DNA of 64,000 nt from JAYREN01 sp963663375 (GTDB taxonomy: Bacteria; Acidobacteriota; Holophagae; Holophagales; Holophagaceae): contig OY760195.1 of NCBI GenBank assembly GCA_963663375.1, forward strand, positions 1,612,001-1,676,000, read 5' to 3'. The position numbers and the translations under genes were made by a program. The notes beneath the pieces are model-generated. The model worked only from the letters and a program-made list of their open reading frames with translations. It did not search any database and was not told where the DNA came from. Below, piece by piece: positions 15,922 to 23,883 of the stretch (position 1 is the stretch's first letter; each line of letters opens with the position of its first letter).

Positions 15922-17828
15922 AGCAGCCCCACTACGGTGCCCCAGACCATCTGGCTCCAGTAGTGGAAGCCACGGCGCACGGGCTTGGCCGAGTAGGCCG
16001 CGTGGAGGCGATTCTTGAGCATGGGGTAGTTGCCGTCCGGATCCAGCACCGCGGCCACAACGGGATGCTCGAATTCGTAGGTGATCCAGCGATCCTGGCC
16101 ATCCCACAGCAACCGCTGCTCACTCTTGTCCTCCAGGCGCACCCACAGCGTGATGGGGTAGCGCAATCCACCCAGCCGCTCCAGGGTGATGCAGCCCCGG
16201 CGTCCGGGGGCCACCGGCTGAGGCGCCGCGAACACCGGCCCCTTGGGTGAATCCATCCAGCCGCCCCCCAGCACTTCCGGGGTCCAGACCCGGCGGATGG
16301 CGTAATCCAGCACCTCCGTGCCCTCCACGAAATCCTTCCAGAAGGTCCCGAGATCGCGGCCCGTGATCCGCTCCGCGATCCGCCGGAAGTCTGCGCCCAC
16401 CGGATGTTTGAAGGCCATCTCTCGCGTATAGGCACGGAGAATCTGTTCCATCACGGGCCGCCCCACCAGAGCCTCGAGCTGATCCAGCACCAGGGTCGGC
16501 TTGGCATAGGCCGTGGTCGCGTAGCTCTGTCTGTCCCGCATCTTGAAACCCTGCTGGATGATGGGATCCACGGAAGGATCCATCCAATAGCCCACCCACT
16601 CCCCGAAATCCGTACCCACCTGGAAGCGACGGCTCGAGAAGAGTGACTGGTATGTGCGCTGCATCGCCCTGTGGGTGAACCAGCTCGTGAGCCCCTCATC
16701 CAGCCAGGGTTCCTCGACTTCGTTGGAAGCGAGCATGCCCTGGAAATACTGATGGCCGAATTCGTGAACCGATACGCCTTCGGGCGCCATCCGCTGCCGG
16801 AAGGGATCGAAGGCCAGCGAACTCGCCGTGATGAGCGTCGGGTATTCCATGCCATCCGCCCCTTCGGCCCCCTTCGGCACGTCCACCACTGTGAGCACCG
16901 GGTAGGGATAGGGGAAGAACCACTCCGCCGAGGTACGCAGCGCGGCCTTGATGGCCTCGTGCTGGCGCGGCAGGTTGTCCATGTTCTCGCTCTGGGTGAA
17001 GTAGAAGATCTGGGTCTTCCGGTACTCGAAGAACTTGTAGCCCCAGCTCGCCTCCGGCATCACGGCCCAGACGAAATCGTGCACATCCTCCGCGTGCAGC
17101 TTCCAGACCACATTCAGGGGGCGCTTGGGGTCCTTCGTTACATCGCTCGCATCCTTGAAATTGGTCTGAGTGCCCGTATGGGCCAGCAGGAGGCCGTTGG
17201 GCAGGGACAGCTCCACATCGTAGACCCCGAAATCCGCGAAGAATTCCGTGTTGCGATGAAAGGCGTGGCAGTTCCAGGCATCCCGCTGGTAGACCCCCAC
17301 CTTGGGGAACCACTGGGCGCCCATCAGGAAGAGCCCGCTCCAGCCCGTCCGCTCCTGGACCCTGGGGAAGCGGCTCTCCCAGGCGATTTCCACCTGGATG
17401 CTCTCCCCCGGCTGCACCGAACGCGGCAAACGCACCCAGTAGACCGTTTCATCCTCGCCAAAATGTCCCTGAAGGTCCTTGCCCTCCACCCGCGCGCTCG
17501 TGATGCGGCAGTAGCCCCAGGCATCGGGGTTCGAGGGGTCCCGCGGCATCCGCCCTTCCCGCTGGAAAAGGCTCTGGGGCCCCTTGAACCCGTTCAAGTA
17601 GAGATGCAGCGGAAATTCAGACGTCGGTGCCGTGCCCGTATTGCGCCACGAGATGGTCTCCCGCCCTTCCAGCGTCTTGCCCGCCCAGTCCAGCGCGGCC
17701 TGGATCTGATAGTTCGCCACCCGCGGCGACTTGGGCTGCTCGAACCACCGTTCGGGCGTCCAGTCGTGACCGCCCGCCACCAGCGGCAGAAGGGCGAAGA
17801 ATAGGGCGGAGAGAACGCGTCGAAACAT
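15900..17828 (-). CDS. Secreted M1 family metallopeptidase
   Basis: 642 residues with a signal peptide (MFRRVLSALFFALLPLVAGG). The gluzincin zinc site is intact: HEFGH gives H355, E356 and H359, and E378 of WLDEG lies at the canonical spacing. The substrate-binding GxMEN motif of classical aminopeptidase N is altered to GADGMEYP, as in other secreted M1 proteins, so classical aminopeptidase specificity is uncertain. An N-terminal beta-sandwich precedes the catalytic domain. The ATG at 17828 has AGGA upstream. The gene is transcribed away from the tRNA. Confidence 0.9.
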   Translation of the reverse strand: MFRRVLSALFFALLPLVAGGHDWTPERWFEQPKSPRVANYQIQAALDWAGKTLEGRETISWRNTGTAPTSEFPLHLYLNGFKGPQSLFQREGRMPRDPSNPDAWGYCRITSARVEGKDLQGHFGEDETVYWVRLPRSVQPGESIQVEIAWESRFPRVQERTGWSGLFLMGAQWFPKVGVYQRDAWNCHAFHRNTEFFADFGVYDVELSLPNGLLLAHTGTQTNFKDASDVTKDPKRPLNVVWKLHAEDVHDFVWAVMPEASWGYKFFEYRKTQIFYFTQSENMDNLPRQHEAIKAALRTSAEWFFPYPYPVLTVVDVPKGAEGADGMEYPTLITASSLAFDPFRQRMAPEGVSVHEFGHQYFQGMLASNEVEEPWLDEGLTSWFTHRAMQRTYQSLFSSRRFQVGTDFGEWVGYWMDPSVDPIIQQGFKMRDRQSYATTAYAKPTLVLDQLEALVGRPVMEQILRAYTREMAFKHPVGADFRRIAERITGRDLGTFWKDFVEGTEVLDYAIRRVWTPEVLGGGWMDSPKGPVFAAPQPVAPGRRGCITLERLGGLRYPITLWVRLEDKSEQRLLWDGQDRWITYEFEHPVVAAVLDPDGNYPMLKNRLHAAYSAKPVRRGFHYWSQMVWGTVVGLLQGVGLA

Positions 17829-17871
17829 GGCTGATCCTAGACTGCCCTGAGCTTAGCGCACAAATGAGTCC

Positions 17872-17899
17872 TTGCCCTTCCCCCCCCGAATGCTATACT
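17872..17899 (+). promoter_or_regulatory. Sigma-70-type promoter of the initiator tRNA
   Basis: TTGCCC at 17872-17877, a 16-bp spacer, then TATACT at 17894-17899, ending 10 bp before the mature tRNA 5' end. The -10 is a near-consensus hexamer. Confidence 0.7.
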
Positions 17900-17909
17900 T
17901 GCCTTCCGC

Positions 17910-17986
<77 letters not shown>

Positions 17987-17997
17987 ACGAAACGATG

Positions 17998-18023
17998 ACC
18001 GGAGCCTAAGAGCTCCGGTTTTT
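17998..18023 (+). terminator. Rho-independent terminator of the tRNA
   Basis: Stem ACCGGAGC (17998-18005) with GCTCCGGT (18012-18019), a 6-nt loop and a run of five T. Confidence 0.88.
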
Positions 18024-18211
18024 GCGTGCGCCCATCACGGACCAGCAGGATTTGAACCTGCGAGTGGGATCCGAGAAGGCCACGGGCGTGGCCTTCGCAG
18101 GAGACCGGGGATGGCGCAGCCAGACCCAGTTCAAATCCCGCTCAGACTGCGAGGCTGTGGGCAGTTTGGCGCCCGGTGTGGGCAAGGCCTGGAGCGCCCA
18201 CCACAATCCAC
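18024..18211. other. Gene-free stretch with tRNA-like fragments
   Basis: No gene is seen. GCAGGATTTGAACCTGC (18044-18060) is the exact reverse complement of the tRNA T-arm at 17959-17975. CAGTTCAAATCCCGCTC near 18127 is a second T-arm-like string in forward orientation. A GAAGGCCAC...GTGGCCTTC hairpin lies at 18075-18096. These look like debris of tRNA genes or of past integration beside the tRNA. Confidence 0.5.
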
Positions 18212-18889
18212 TCAACCCTTGCCCTCGCCTGCCATTTCCGGCTCCGCCAACAGCAGTCGATTCTTCGGTGTGATGTCCCCGGGAATCTGCTGGGTGAACA
18301 CGCGGTACCCTCGCTCGCGCATGCGCGCGACGCGGGTAACGTCCATGGCCATGGGCCCGTCCAGCCAGCCCTCCAGGCCCCCGAGGTCTCCCTTCCCCAG
18401 GGCGTGGCAGCAGGGCAGGACGGCGACACGGGCGCCTGCATCCGAGGCCCTTTCGAGCACCAGATCCGTCAACCTGCCGCAGGCGTGGGCCGAGACCACC
18501 AAGTCCCCGGGTTCCAGGGGCACCTTCCTGAGGTCCGTCTCGTGGAAATGCACGCGGCCCTGCAGGCGCGGCCAGGTTTCCAGCAGCGAGGCCTCCAGGG
18601 CTGCGGCGCTCTTGGGGATGCGGAGATCCACCGCCAGCGCCTCGGGAGAGGTGTCGTCCAGCAGCAGGAGGAGCTGCGCCAGCAGGCCGTGGCCGCAGGC
18701 CAGATCCACGATTCGCCCGCCCCGGAAGCGGCGCCGCACGCGCCGGGCCACTTCCCAGGCCTCGAACAACTCCTTGCGCGGCAGGCAACCGGCCCGACAG
18801 ACCGCCCGACCGATGCGGTCGAAGAAGGTCTCCCCGGCGAAGGCAGGAAGGCAGTATTCCGTTAGGCGGTTGCGCGAAGCACGTTCCAT
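18212..18889 (-). CDS. Class I SAM-dependent methyltransferase (METTL25/RRNAD1-like)
   Basis: 225 residues. Motif I is VDLACGHGLLAQ. A downstream SAHACGRLTDLVL resembles the HACGDLT motif of the Methyltransf_32 / METTL25 group, whose substrates are mostly unknown or RNA. It also has VAVLPCCHAL, a cysteine pair often seen in that group. I chose the ATG at 18889; the longer frame to 18958 adds low-quality sequence. No operon partner is evident. Confidence 0.75.
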   Translation of the reverse strand: MERASRNRLTEYCLPAFAGETFFDRIGRAVCRAGCLPRKELFEAWEVARRVRRRFRGGRIVDLACGHGLLAQLLLLLDDTSPEALAVDLRIPKSAAALEASLLETWPRLQGRVHFHETDLRKVPLEPGDLVVSAHACGRLTDLVLERASDAGARVAVLPCCHALGKGDLGGLEGWLDGPMAMDVTRVARMRERGYRVFTQQIPGDITPKNRLLLAEPEMAGEGKG

Positions 18890-19030
18890 GGACTCGTGTA
18901 TAGCACGCGGCTTCGCGGCAGCGCCGAGATGCCGCACTTCTGCCGCCCTCAAGCACATTCCGGGATCAGGGATCCTGGAATCCCGGACCGGGGTTCTGGT
19001 ATCACACGCAAGCTCACGCCCTTAACGAAC

Positions 19031-19255
19031 CTACGAACCACAGATCGGAATGGTCTCCTTGTAGGCGTCCTGCAGGGCCTCGCCGAGAACCTTCGCGTTC
19101 TGAAGCAGGTTGTACCAATCGATCAGATCGTATTCCAGGCTTCGCACTTCAGCATTGGACAGCGAGGCCGCAAGGTCCGGCTCCTCGTTGAGCACGGCAA
19201 ACCGCGCGCGGATGCCGCCCTTGCGCAGCAGATCGCTTTGGGCCTCTTCGTATTT
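19031..19255 (-). pseudogene. 3' part of a membrane-protein gene split by the IS element
   Basis: After removing the IS and one copy of the 8-bp duplication, the frame from 20304-20788 continues without a break through EAQSDLLRKGGIRARFAVLN and on to a TAG at 19031. The restored protein would be 220 residues (start 20749) or 233 residues (start 20788). This part encodes the charged, helical C-terminus. Confidence 0.85.
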
Positions 19256-20303
19256 GGCTATGTCATCGTTTGATATTGACTGCCATTTCCTGATGCCTAT
19301 TCTTGGGGACAGCGAGGTTGCCCCATGAAATCGAAGGAATTCAAAGAGCTTGTGGAGCAGCTTTCAAGACTGTCTGCCAAGCAGCGGGTGTCTCTGCGGC
19401 AAGCCTTGGAGCCCGCCTTGCCAACCAAACCTCAGGCGGTTCGAGAGATCGAGGCGCGGATGGGGGACGACCCAGCGTGCCCGCACTGCGGAAGCCATCG
19501 CCTCGGCAAGTGGGGCACCGCCAAGGCCCTGCCTCGGTTCCGCTGCAAAGAGTGCAAGCGGACCTTCAACGCCCTTACGGGGACGCCGCTGGCGCATCTG
19601 CGGAAGAAGGAATGCTGGGATCAGTTCGCCGCCTGCCTTCAGGAGAGCAAGACAGTCCGGGGTAGCGCTGAGGAATGTGGCGTCCACCGGAACACGACCT
19701 TCCGTTGGCGGCATCGTTTCCTCGCCTGGATCAGCGAGAACAAGCCTCCCTCTCTGCACGGCGTGGTCGAGGCGGACGAAACCTTCTTCCTGGAATCCCA
19801 GAAGGGGAGCCGCCATCTGGACAGAAAGCCCCGGAAGCGTGGAGGCAAGGCTTTGAAGCGCGGACGGTCCAAGGAACAGATCTGCGTCCTGGTGGCGCGG
19901 GATCGCAGCGGACAGACCACCGATCACATCCTGCCCGCCTTCAATGCGGAGGTCGTGGACGGGCTGCTTGGTCCCGCCATCGACCCGGACGCCATGCTCT
20001 GCACGGATGGCGCCAAGGTGTACGCCGCCTTCGCGAAGAATCGGGGTCTACTCCACGAAGCAGTGAACCTCAGCGCTGGGGAGCGGGTCCGCGCCAAGAC
20101 GATCCATCTCCAGAACGTGAATGGCTACCACAGCCGCCTGAAGGGCTGGATCGCTCGTTTCCACGGCGTCTCAACCCGCTGGCTCCCGAGCTACCTGGGG
20201 TGGCGGCGAATGCTGGATGGACGAGATCAGGCATTGTCGCCTGCGGTCGTGCTGAAGTCCGCCTTGAAAATCATCGACTTCAATACTCTTAGGTGACATA
20301 GCC
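19256..20303 (+). mobile_element. Intact IS1595-family insertion sequence
   Basis: The element is 1,048 bp with perfect 10-bp terminal inverted repeats GGCTATGTCA (19256-19265) and TGACATAGCC (20294-20303). It is flanked by an exact 8-bp target duplication, TCGTATTT, at 19248-19255 and 20304-20311. Eight-bp duplications are characteristic of the IS1595 family. The single transposase frame is intact and the ends are undamaged, so the insertion is probably recent and the element may still move. Confidence 0.95.
19325..20296 (+). CDS. IS1595-family transposase
   Basis: A 323-residue DDE-type transposase. The N-terminal zinc ribbon has CPHC (52-55) and CKEC (74-77). The catalytic core shows VEADETFF (D151), LCTDGAKVY (D228) and the NVNGYHSRLKGWI block that carries the third catalytic position in this family. 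Length is normal. The stop codon TGA is made by the first three bases of the right terminal repeat. Upstream is only a weak ribosome-binding site, as is common for transposases kept at low level. Confidence 0.95.
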   Translation: MKSKEFKELVEQLSRLSAKQRVSLRQALEPALPTKPQAVREIEARMGDDPACPHCGSHRLGKWGTAKALPRFRCKECKRTFNALTGTPLAHLRKKECWDQFAACLQESKTVRGSAEECGVHRNTTFRWRHRFLAWISENKPPSLHGVVEADETFFLESQKGSRHLDRKPRKRGGKALKRGRSKEQICVLVARDRSGQTTDHILPAFNAEVVDGLLGPAIDPDAMLCTDGAKVYAAFAKNRGLLHEAVNLSAGERVRAKTIHLQNVNGYHSRLKGWIARFHGVSTRWLPSYLGWRRMLDGRDQALSPAVVLKSALKIIDFNTLR

Positions 20304-20788
20304 TCGTATTTCCGCTGCAGTTCGAAAATCGCGGCGAGTTTCTGGACCCGCCGCATGTCCAAGTGGCTCGCCGCCTGGGAGGCCACGGCAGTCTCCCAGG
20401 AGGCCGACTGGAGGATCGTGAGCGACAGGGTGGGGAAGTCCTGGATTGATGCCTTCCCCTTGGAGGCCAGCTTTCGCTGACGGCAGGCATGGAGGAACTC
20501 TAGGTTGCCCATGGCAGCTTTCTCGTTGCTCCCAAAAGATTCCAGGGTCTTGGCCAGCCGACGCTGGTTGGCCTGCATGTCAGATACAATGAAACCAAGG
20601 GCCTGTGAGGCATTGCGGCGGTTTTGGCGCGCCACTTTCATCTGGTCAAGCCCCAGGGCGATCAGGATGCCGATGGTTGTGGCCGTCACCTGGATCAGCA
20701 GATTCATGAAATGCAGTGACTGTTTCAGCCGCTTCAGGCGGCTCGCCATGCGGGCGGGGGGTTCGAGGATCATGGCGGCGCACTTCAT
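20304..20788 (-). pseudogene. 5' part of the IS-disrupted membrane-protein gene
   Basis: It encodes MASRLKRLKQSLHFMNLL followed by a hydrophobic helix (IQVTATTIGILIALGLDQ) and a charged helical region ending at QRKYE, where the IS entered. The start is either the ATG at 20749 or the in-frame ATG at 20788; neither has a good ribosome-binding site. I recognise no family. The single N-terminal TM plus helical domain resembles uncharacterised small membrane proteins. As it stands, the frame reads into the IS and ends at 20171. Confidence 0.8.
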
Positions 20789-20851
20789 CAAACAGCAGGC
20801 AGTTGACTCAGTATGGCAAGAGCCGCCCAAGGACCGTGGGACAATGGCCTC

Positions 20852-21724
20852 GTGCGCTACCACGAACCCCTCTTCCGCCCACCCAGCGAGGCCGAGTCCT
20901 TCATCCTCCAGGCCACCCTCGGGTGCTCCTGGAATGCCTGCACCTACTGCGCCATGTATCGCGGCAAGCAATACCGCGTGCGGCCCCTGGAAGACGTTCT
21001 GGCGGAGATCCACGAGGCGGGTCGGCGTTTTGCGGAGGATGTGCGACACGTCTTCGTGGCCGACGGCGATCCCCTGGGCATGGCCTTGAGCCACTGGGAA
21101 CCCATCCTGCTCGCCCTTGCCGCGGCCTTTCCCCGCCTGCGCCGGGTGAGCACGTACGCCACGGCGCGCAATCTGCTGGAGAAGACACCCGATGAGTTGC
21201 AGCGCTTGCGGGAGCTGGGCCTGACGCTGCTCTACATCGGCCCCGAATCCGGCGATGACCTCACCCTGCACCGTCTCGCCAAGGGCGCCGACGCGGCGGA
21301 TCACATCGAGGCCGCCCGCAAGGCCAAGGCGGCGGGCATGGAACAGTCGCTGATGTTTCTCCTGGGGGCCGGTGGCAAGGCCCGCAGCGAGGAACATGCC
21401 CGGGCCTCGGGTCGCCTCGCCACGGCCATGGATCCGCGCTTCCTCTCCACCCTCACCCTCACGGTGATTCCCGAGACACCCCTTTCCCGACTGGAGAACC
21501 AGAGCCGCTTCGAGCTGCCGGAGGTGGCGGGGCTGCTCCAGGAACTGCGATGGTTCATCGAAGAGGCCCGGCCCAGTGGCGCCATCTTCCGCTCCGACCA
21601 CGCTTCCAATTACCTGCCCATCGGCGGGCGCCTGCCCCGGGACCGGGAGGCGATCCTCGGTGCCATCGACGCGGCCCTCGCGGGCCGTGTGGCCCTTCGG
21701 CCCGAGTGGGCCCGGGGGCTCTAA
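20852..21724 (+). CDS. Radical SAM protein
   Basis: 290 residues from a GTG at 20852, which gives an N-terminus VRYHEPLFRPPSEAESFILQ that fits the family; an ATG at 20813 would add 13 unrelated residues and crowd the divergent gene. The cluster motif is GCSWNACTYC, a Cys-x4-Cys-x2-Cys spacing, followed by AMYRGKQYRVR. A glycine-rich SAM-binding element (YIGPESGDD) is also present. The reaction is unknown. There is no B12 domain. The next gene begins 160 bp downstream after a hairpin repeat. Confidence 0.82.
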   Translation: MRYHEPLFRPPSEAESFILQATLGCSWNACTYCAMYRGKQYRVRPLEDVLAEIHEAGRRFAEDVRHVFVADGDPLGMALSHWEPILLALAAAFPRLRRVSTYATARNLLEKTPDELQRLRELGLTLLYIGPESGDDLTLHRLAKGADAADHIEAARKAKAAGMEQSLMFLLGAGGKARSEEHARASGRLATAMDPRFLSTLTLTVIPETPLSRLENQSRFELPEVAGLLQELRWFIEEARPSGAIFRSDHASNYLPIGGRLPRDREAILGAIDAALAGRVALRPEWARGL

Positions 21725-21727
21725 CTC

Positions 21728-21792
21728 TGAACGAGGGGGACCGCCGACTCGCGCTCCCCACGTGATATCCGGGCGAAGCCCGGCCATCACGT
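21728..21792 (+). repeat. Dispersed repeat copy B with a long hairpin
   Basis: TGAACGAGGGGGACCGCC (21728-21745) is followed by a dyad: ACGTGAT (21760-21766) pairs with ATCACGT (21786-21792), and inside it CCGGGC (21769-21774) pairs with GCCCGG (21778-21783) around a GAA loop. A related module follows the first unit at 40001. It lies between the radical SAM gene and cvfB and could act as a terminator or attenuator, but it lacks a T-run. Confidence 0.65.
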
Positions 21793-21884
21793 CTGATACC
21801 AGGAGAATCGCGGCTCCGTCACCCGTGACCCTATACGGAGCGCGAGCGCCTATTCTGGAGAGGCTCCTGTTCTGTGGCGGTTCG

Positions 21885-22733
21885 ATGGCGACCCTCGGCA
21901 TTCTCAACGCGTTGAAGATCCTGTGCCTGGCGCCGGAGGGCGCCACCCTGGACGGCGGCCCCGAGGGCAAGGTGTTCCTGCCCGTGGCCCAGGTGCCCCG
22001 CAACAGCGAACCGGGCCAGGTGCTGCAGGTGTTCGTCTACCGGGATGAGGAGGGCGATCTCGTGGCCACCAGCCGCATTCCCCTCGTCCAGCGGGGCGAT
22101 GTGGCCCACCTCAAGATCGCGGGGGTGAACCGCGAGGGCGCATCGCTGGTGTGGGGCCTGCCCAAGCACCTGCCCCTGCCCTGGACCGAGGTGAAGGCCG
22201 AGCAGAAGACGCAGATCCGCGAGGGCCAGCGGGTGCTGGTGATCGTCTTCCTCGAGGAAACGGGGCAGCTGATCGCGTCGACTCGCCTGGAGGAATTCCT
22301 CAGCGACGAGGCCGAGGAATTCCAGGAAGGGGACAGGGTCAACCTGGTGATCGCCGACCGCACGGATATCGGCGTGCGAGTGGTGGTCAACAACCGCTAC
22401 TGGGGCATGGTGCACGACAGCGACATCTTTGGCGAACTCCCCCGAGGCGAGTGCCGCGGGGGTTACATCAAGGCGCTACGGGCCGACCACAAGCTCAACA
22501 TTTCCCTCAGCCCGCCGGGCTACGCCAAGATCGACGCGGTGGCCCAGAACCTGCTCAATGTGCTGAAGAAGCGGGGCGGCTTCCTGCCGGTAACGGACAA
22601 GAGCCAACCCGAAGCCATCTACGCCCTCTTCGGCATCAGCAAGAAGGTCTTCAAGCAGACCCTCGGCGCCCTCTACAAGGCCCGGCGGATCCTCATCGAG
22701 ACCGATGGCATCCGGATGGTCGACGAAAAATGA
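21885..22733 (+). CDS. cvfB: CvfB/YitL-like S1-type RNA-binding protein
   Basis: A 282-residue protein made of successive small OB-type (S1-like) modules, ending in a winged-helix-like segment (AIYALFGISKKVFKQTLGAL). The order and the closing LYKARRILIE match CvfB / YitL proteins, which are cytoplasmic RNA-binding regulators in Firmicutes. Function in this phylum is not established. The start at 21885 is preceded by only a weak site; the larger open frame upstream is non-coding. Its stop overlaps the next start (ATGA). Confidence 0.82.
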   Translation: MATLGILNALKILCLAPEGATLDGGPEGKVFLPVAQVPRNSEPGQVLQVFVYRDEEGDLVATSRIPLVQRGDVAHLKIAGVNREGASLVWGLPKHLPLPWTEVKAEQKTQIREGQRVLVIVFLEETGQLIASTRLEEFLSDEAEEFQEGDRVNLVIADRTDIGVRVVVNNRYWGMVHDSDIFGELPRGECRGGYIKALRADHKLNISLSPPGYAKIDAVAQNLLNVLKKRGGFLPVTDKSQPEAIYALFGISKKVFKQTLGALYKARRILIETDGIRMVDEK

Positions 22734-23305
22734 GCTCGGAAGTTCCGGCGAATCGCACGGTGTCCCTGGACTCGCTCGAGGCTTACGGCCCGGCCCTCCA
22801 GGCCCGGGTGCGCGAGCTGATCGCCGAGGACCGCCTGGGGGAATACCTTCGGAACCGCTACCCCGAGCCCCACGACGTTCGCACAGACAAGGCGCTGTTC
22901 CAGGCGGCCTCGGAGTTGAAGGATCGCTTCCTGCGCAGCGCGCCGCCCCTGCACAAGGTGCTGTACGACGGCAAGCTGCGGGTAATCACTCAGGCCCTCG
23001 GCACACACACCACCCTGTCGCGGGTGCAGGGCAGCCGCCTCAAGGCCAGCCGCGAGATCCGCGTGGCCACCGTCTTTCGCGATGCCCCCGCCGAATTCCT
23101 CAAGATGATCCTGGTGCACGAGCTGGCCCACATGAAGGAGCGCGAACACAACAAGGCCTTCTACCAACTCTGCACCCACATGGCCCCCAACTACTTCCAG
23201 CTGGAACTGGATCTGAGGCTGTACCTGATAGAACTGATCCACCACCAAGACACAAAGAAACCTAGTTATCGGCCTGGTTCAGCCAGAAAATCCCAACACG
23301 GATGA
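22730..23305 (+). CDS. YgjP/SprT-like metallopeptidase-fold protein
   Basis: 191 residues. VHELAHMKEREHNKAFYQLC contains HELAH plus a downstream His, the zinc-site arrangement of the YgjP (DUF45) and SprT-like group. Length is a little under the usual YgjP size. The ATG overlaps the cvfB stop, so the two are translationally coupled. The last 20 or so residues (HHQDTKKPSYRPGSARKSQHG) come from intergenic repeat sequence; the native C-terminus was probably near LYLIELI. Confidence 0.8.
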   Translation: MSSEVPANRTVSLDSLEAYGPALQARVRELIAEDRLGEYLRNRYPEPHDVRTDKALFQAASELKDRFLRSAPPLHKVLYDGKLRVITQALGTHTTLSRVQGSRLKASREIRVATVFRDAPAEFLKMILVHELAHMKEREHNKAFYQLCTHMAPNYFQLELDLRLYLIELIHHQDTKKPSYRPGSARKSQHG

Positions 23306-23565
23306 ACACGGATTCCCACGGATGCGCCTCGACCCATCCGGCCAGCGGACCCCGGATCACGGGGGCGGCGCGGGGACGCCCTTGTAAGCGTCCTGGGCCG
23401 CCCGCGCGGCGGGCGAGTCCGCAGGCCGGTTGCGGCAAAAACATGGCCCGAAACTTCATCCGTGTGCATCCGTGTGTATCCGTGGAATATTTTTCGGATG
23501 CCATGGGTCGCAGCCTTTGAATGGGCGGCTTTCTCTGGATTTCAGAGCGCCTTGGTGGTGAACCC
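23241..23565. repeat. Nested long-armed intergenic repeat (ACCACCAAG and CACGGAT types)
   Basis: Outer arms: ACCACCAAGACACAAAG from 23241 and, inverted, CTTGGTGGTGAACCC at 23551-23565. Inner arms: AACACGGATGAACACGGATT from 23295 and, inverted, CATCCGTGTGCATCCGTG ending near 23485. Within each inner arm the unit recurs about every 10 bp. The interior holds no gene. The left arms overlap the 3' end of the YgjP-like gene. Confidence 0.7.
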
Positions 23566-23582
23566 TTTTTCTCAGCCCGAGT

Positions 23583-23798
23583 TCAGCACAGGCTCCGATA
23601 GAGCGCTTCCACCTTCTGTCTCGCCCAGGGCGTGCGCCGCAGGAACTTGAGGCTGGAGGCGATGCTGGGGTCCTGATTGAAGCAGCGGACCGGAACGGCG
23701 CTACCCAGTTCCTCCCAGCCCAGGTGCTCCACCAGCCGGATGAGCATCTGTTCCAGGGTTACGCCATGGAGGGGATCGGTGGCGCGGGTATCGACCAT
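23583..23798 (-). CDS. VF530 family small DNA-binding protein (DUF2132)
   Basis: 71 residues. DPLHGVTLEQMLIRLVEHLG, then WEELG and the FNQDPSIASSLKFLRRTPWA block are the hallmarks of the VF530 family, a small helical fold reported to bind DNA. It matches the family over its full length. The ATG at 23798 has GGGAG upstream. Much longer open frames on this strand extend past 24300, but that part is antisense to the B12-radical SAM gene. The role is unknown. Confidence 0.88.
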   Translation of the reverse strand: MVDTRATDPLHGVTLEQMLIRLVEHLGWEELGSAVPVRCFNQDPSIASSLKFLRRTPWARQKVEALYRSLC

Positions 23799-23883
23799 GG
23801 TCGGGGCTCCCAAGGGCGACAGGCGCCACATCCATGGAAGCACGAATGCGCGTTGTGCCGTACGCTGCTCCCAAGGCGGAATC

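Noticed and set aside
18959..19030. GGGATC/GGATCC-rich short palindromes after the methyltransferase gene
   Set aside because: They are too short and irregular to name as an operator or terminator.
19190..19210. Possible second lesion (frameshift) in the IS-disrupted gene at an A-run
   Set aside because: A careful recount shows the run has three A and the frame is unbroken, so the IS is the only lesion.
20171..22003. 610-codon open frame spanning the radical SAM gene, the broken membrane gene and part of the IS
   Set aside because: Only its last part (the disrupted gene) is protein-like; the rest is antisense shadow.
23295..23485. Periodic ATCCGTG words considered as a CRISPR array
   Set aside because: The period is about 10 bp with no spacers, and the words are inverted at the two ends.
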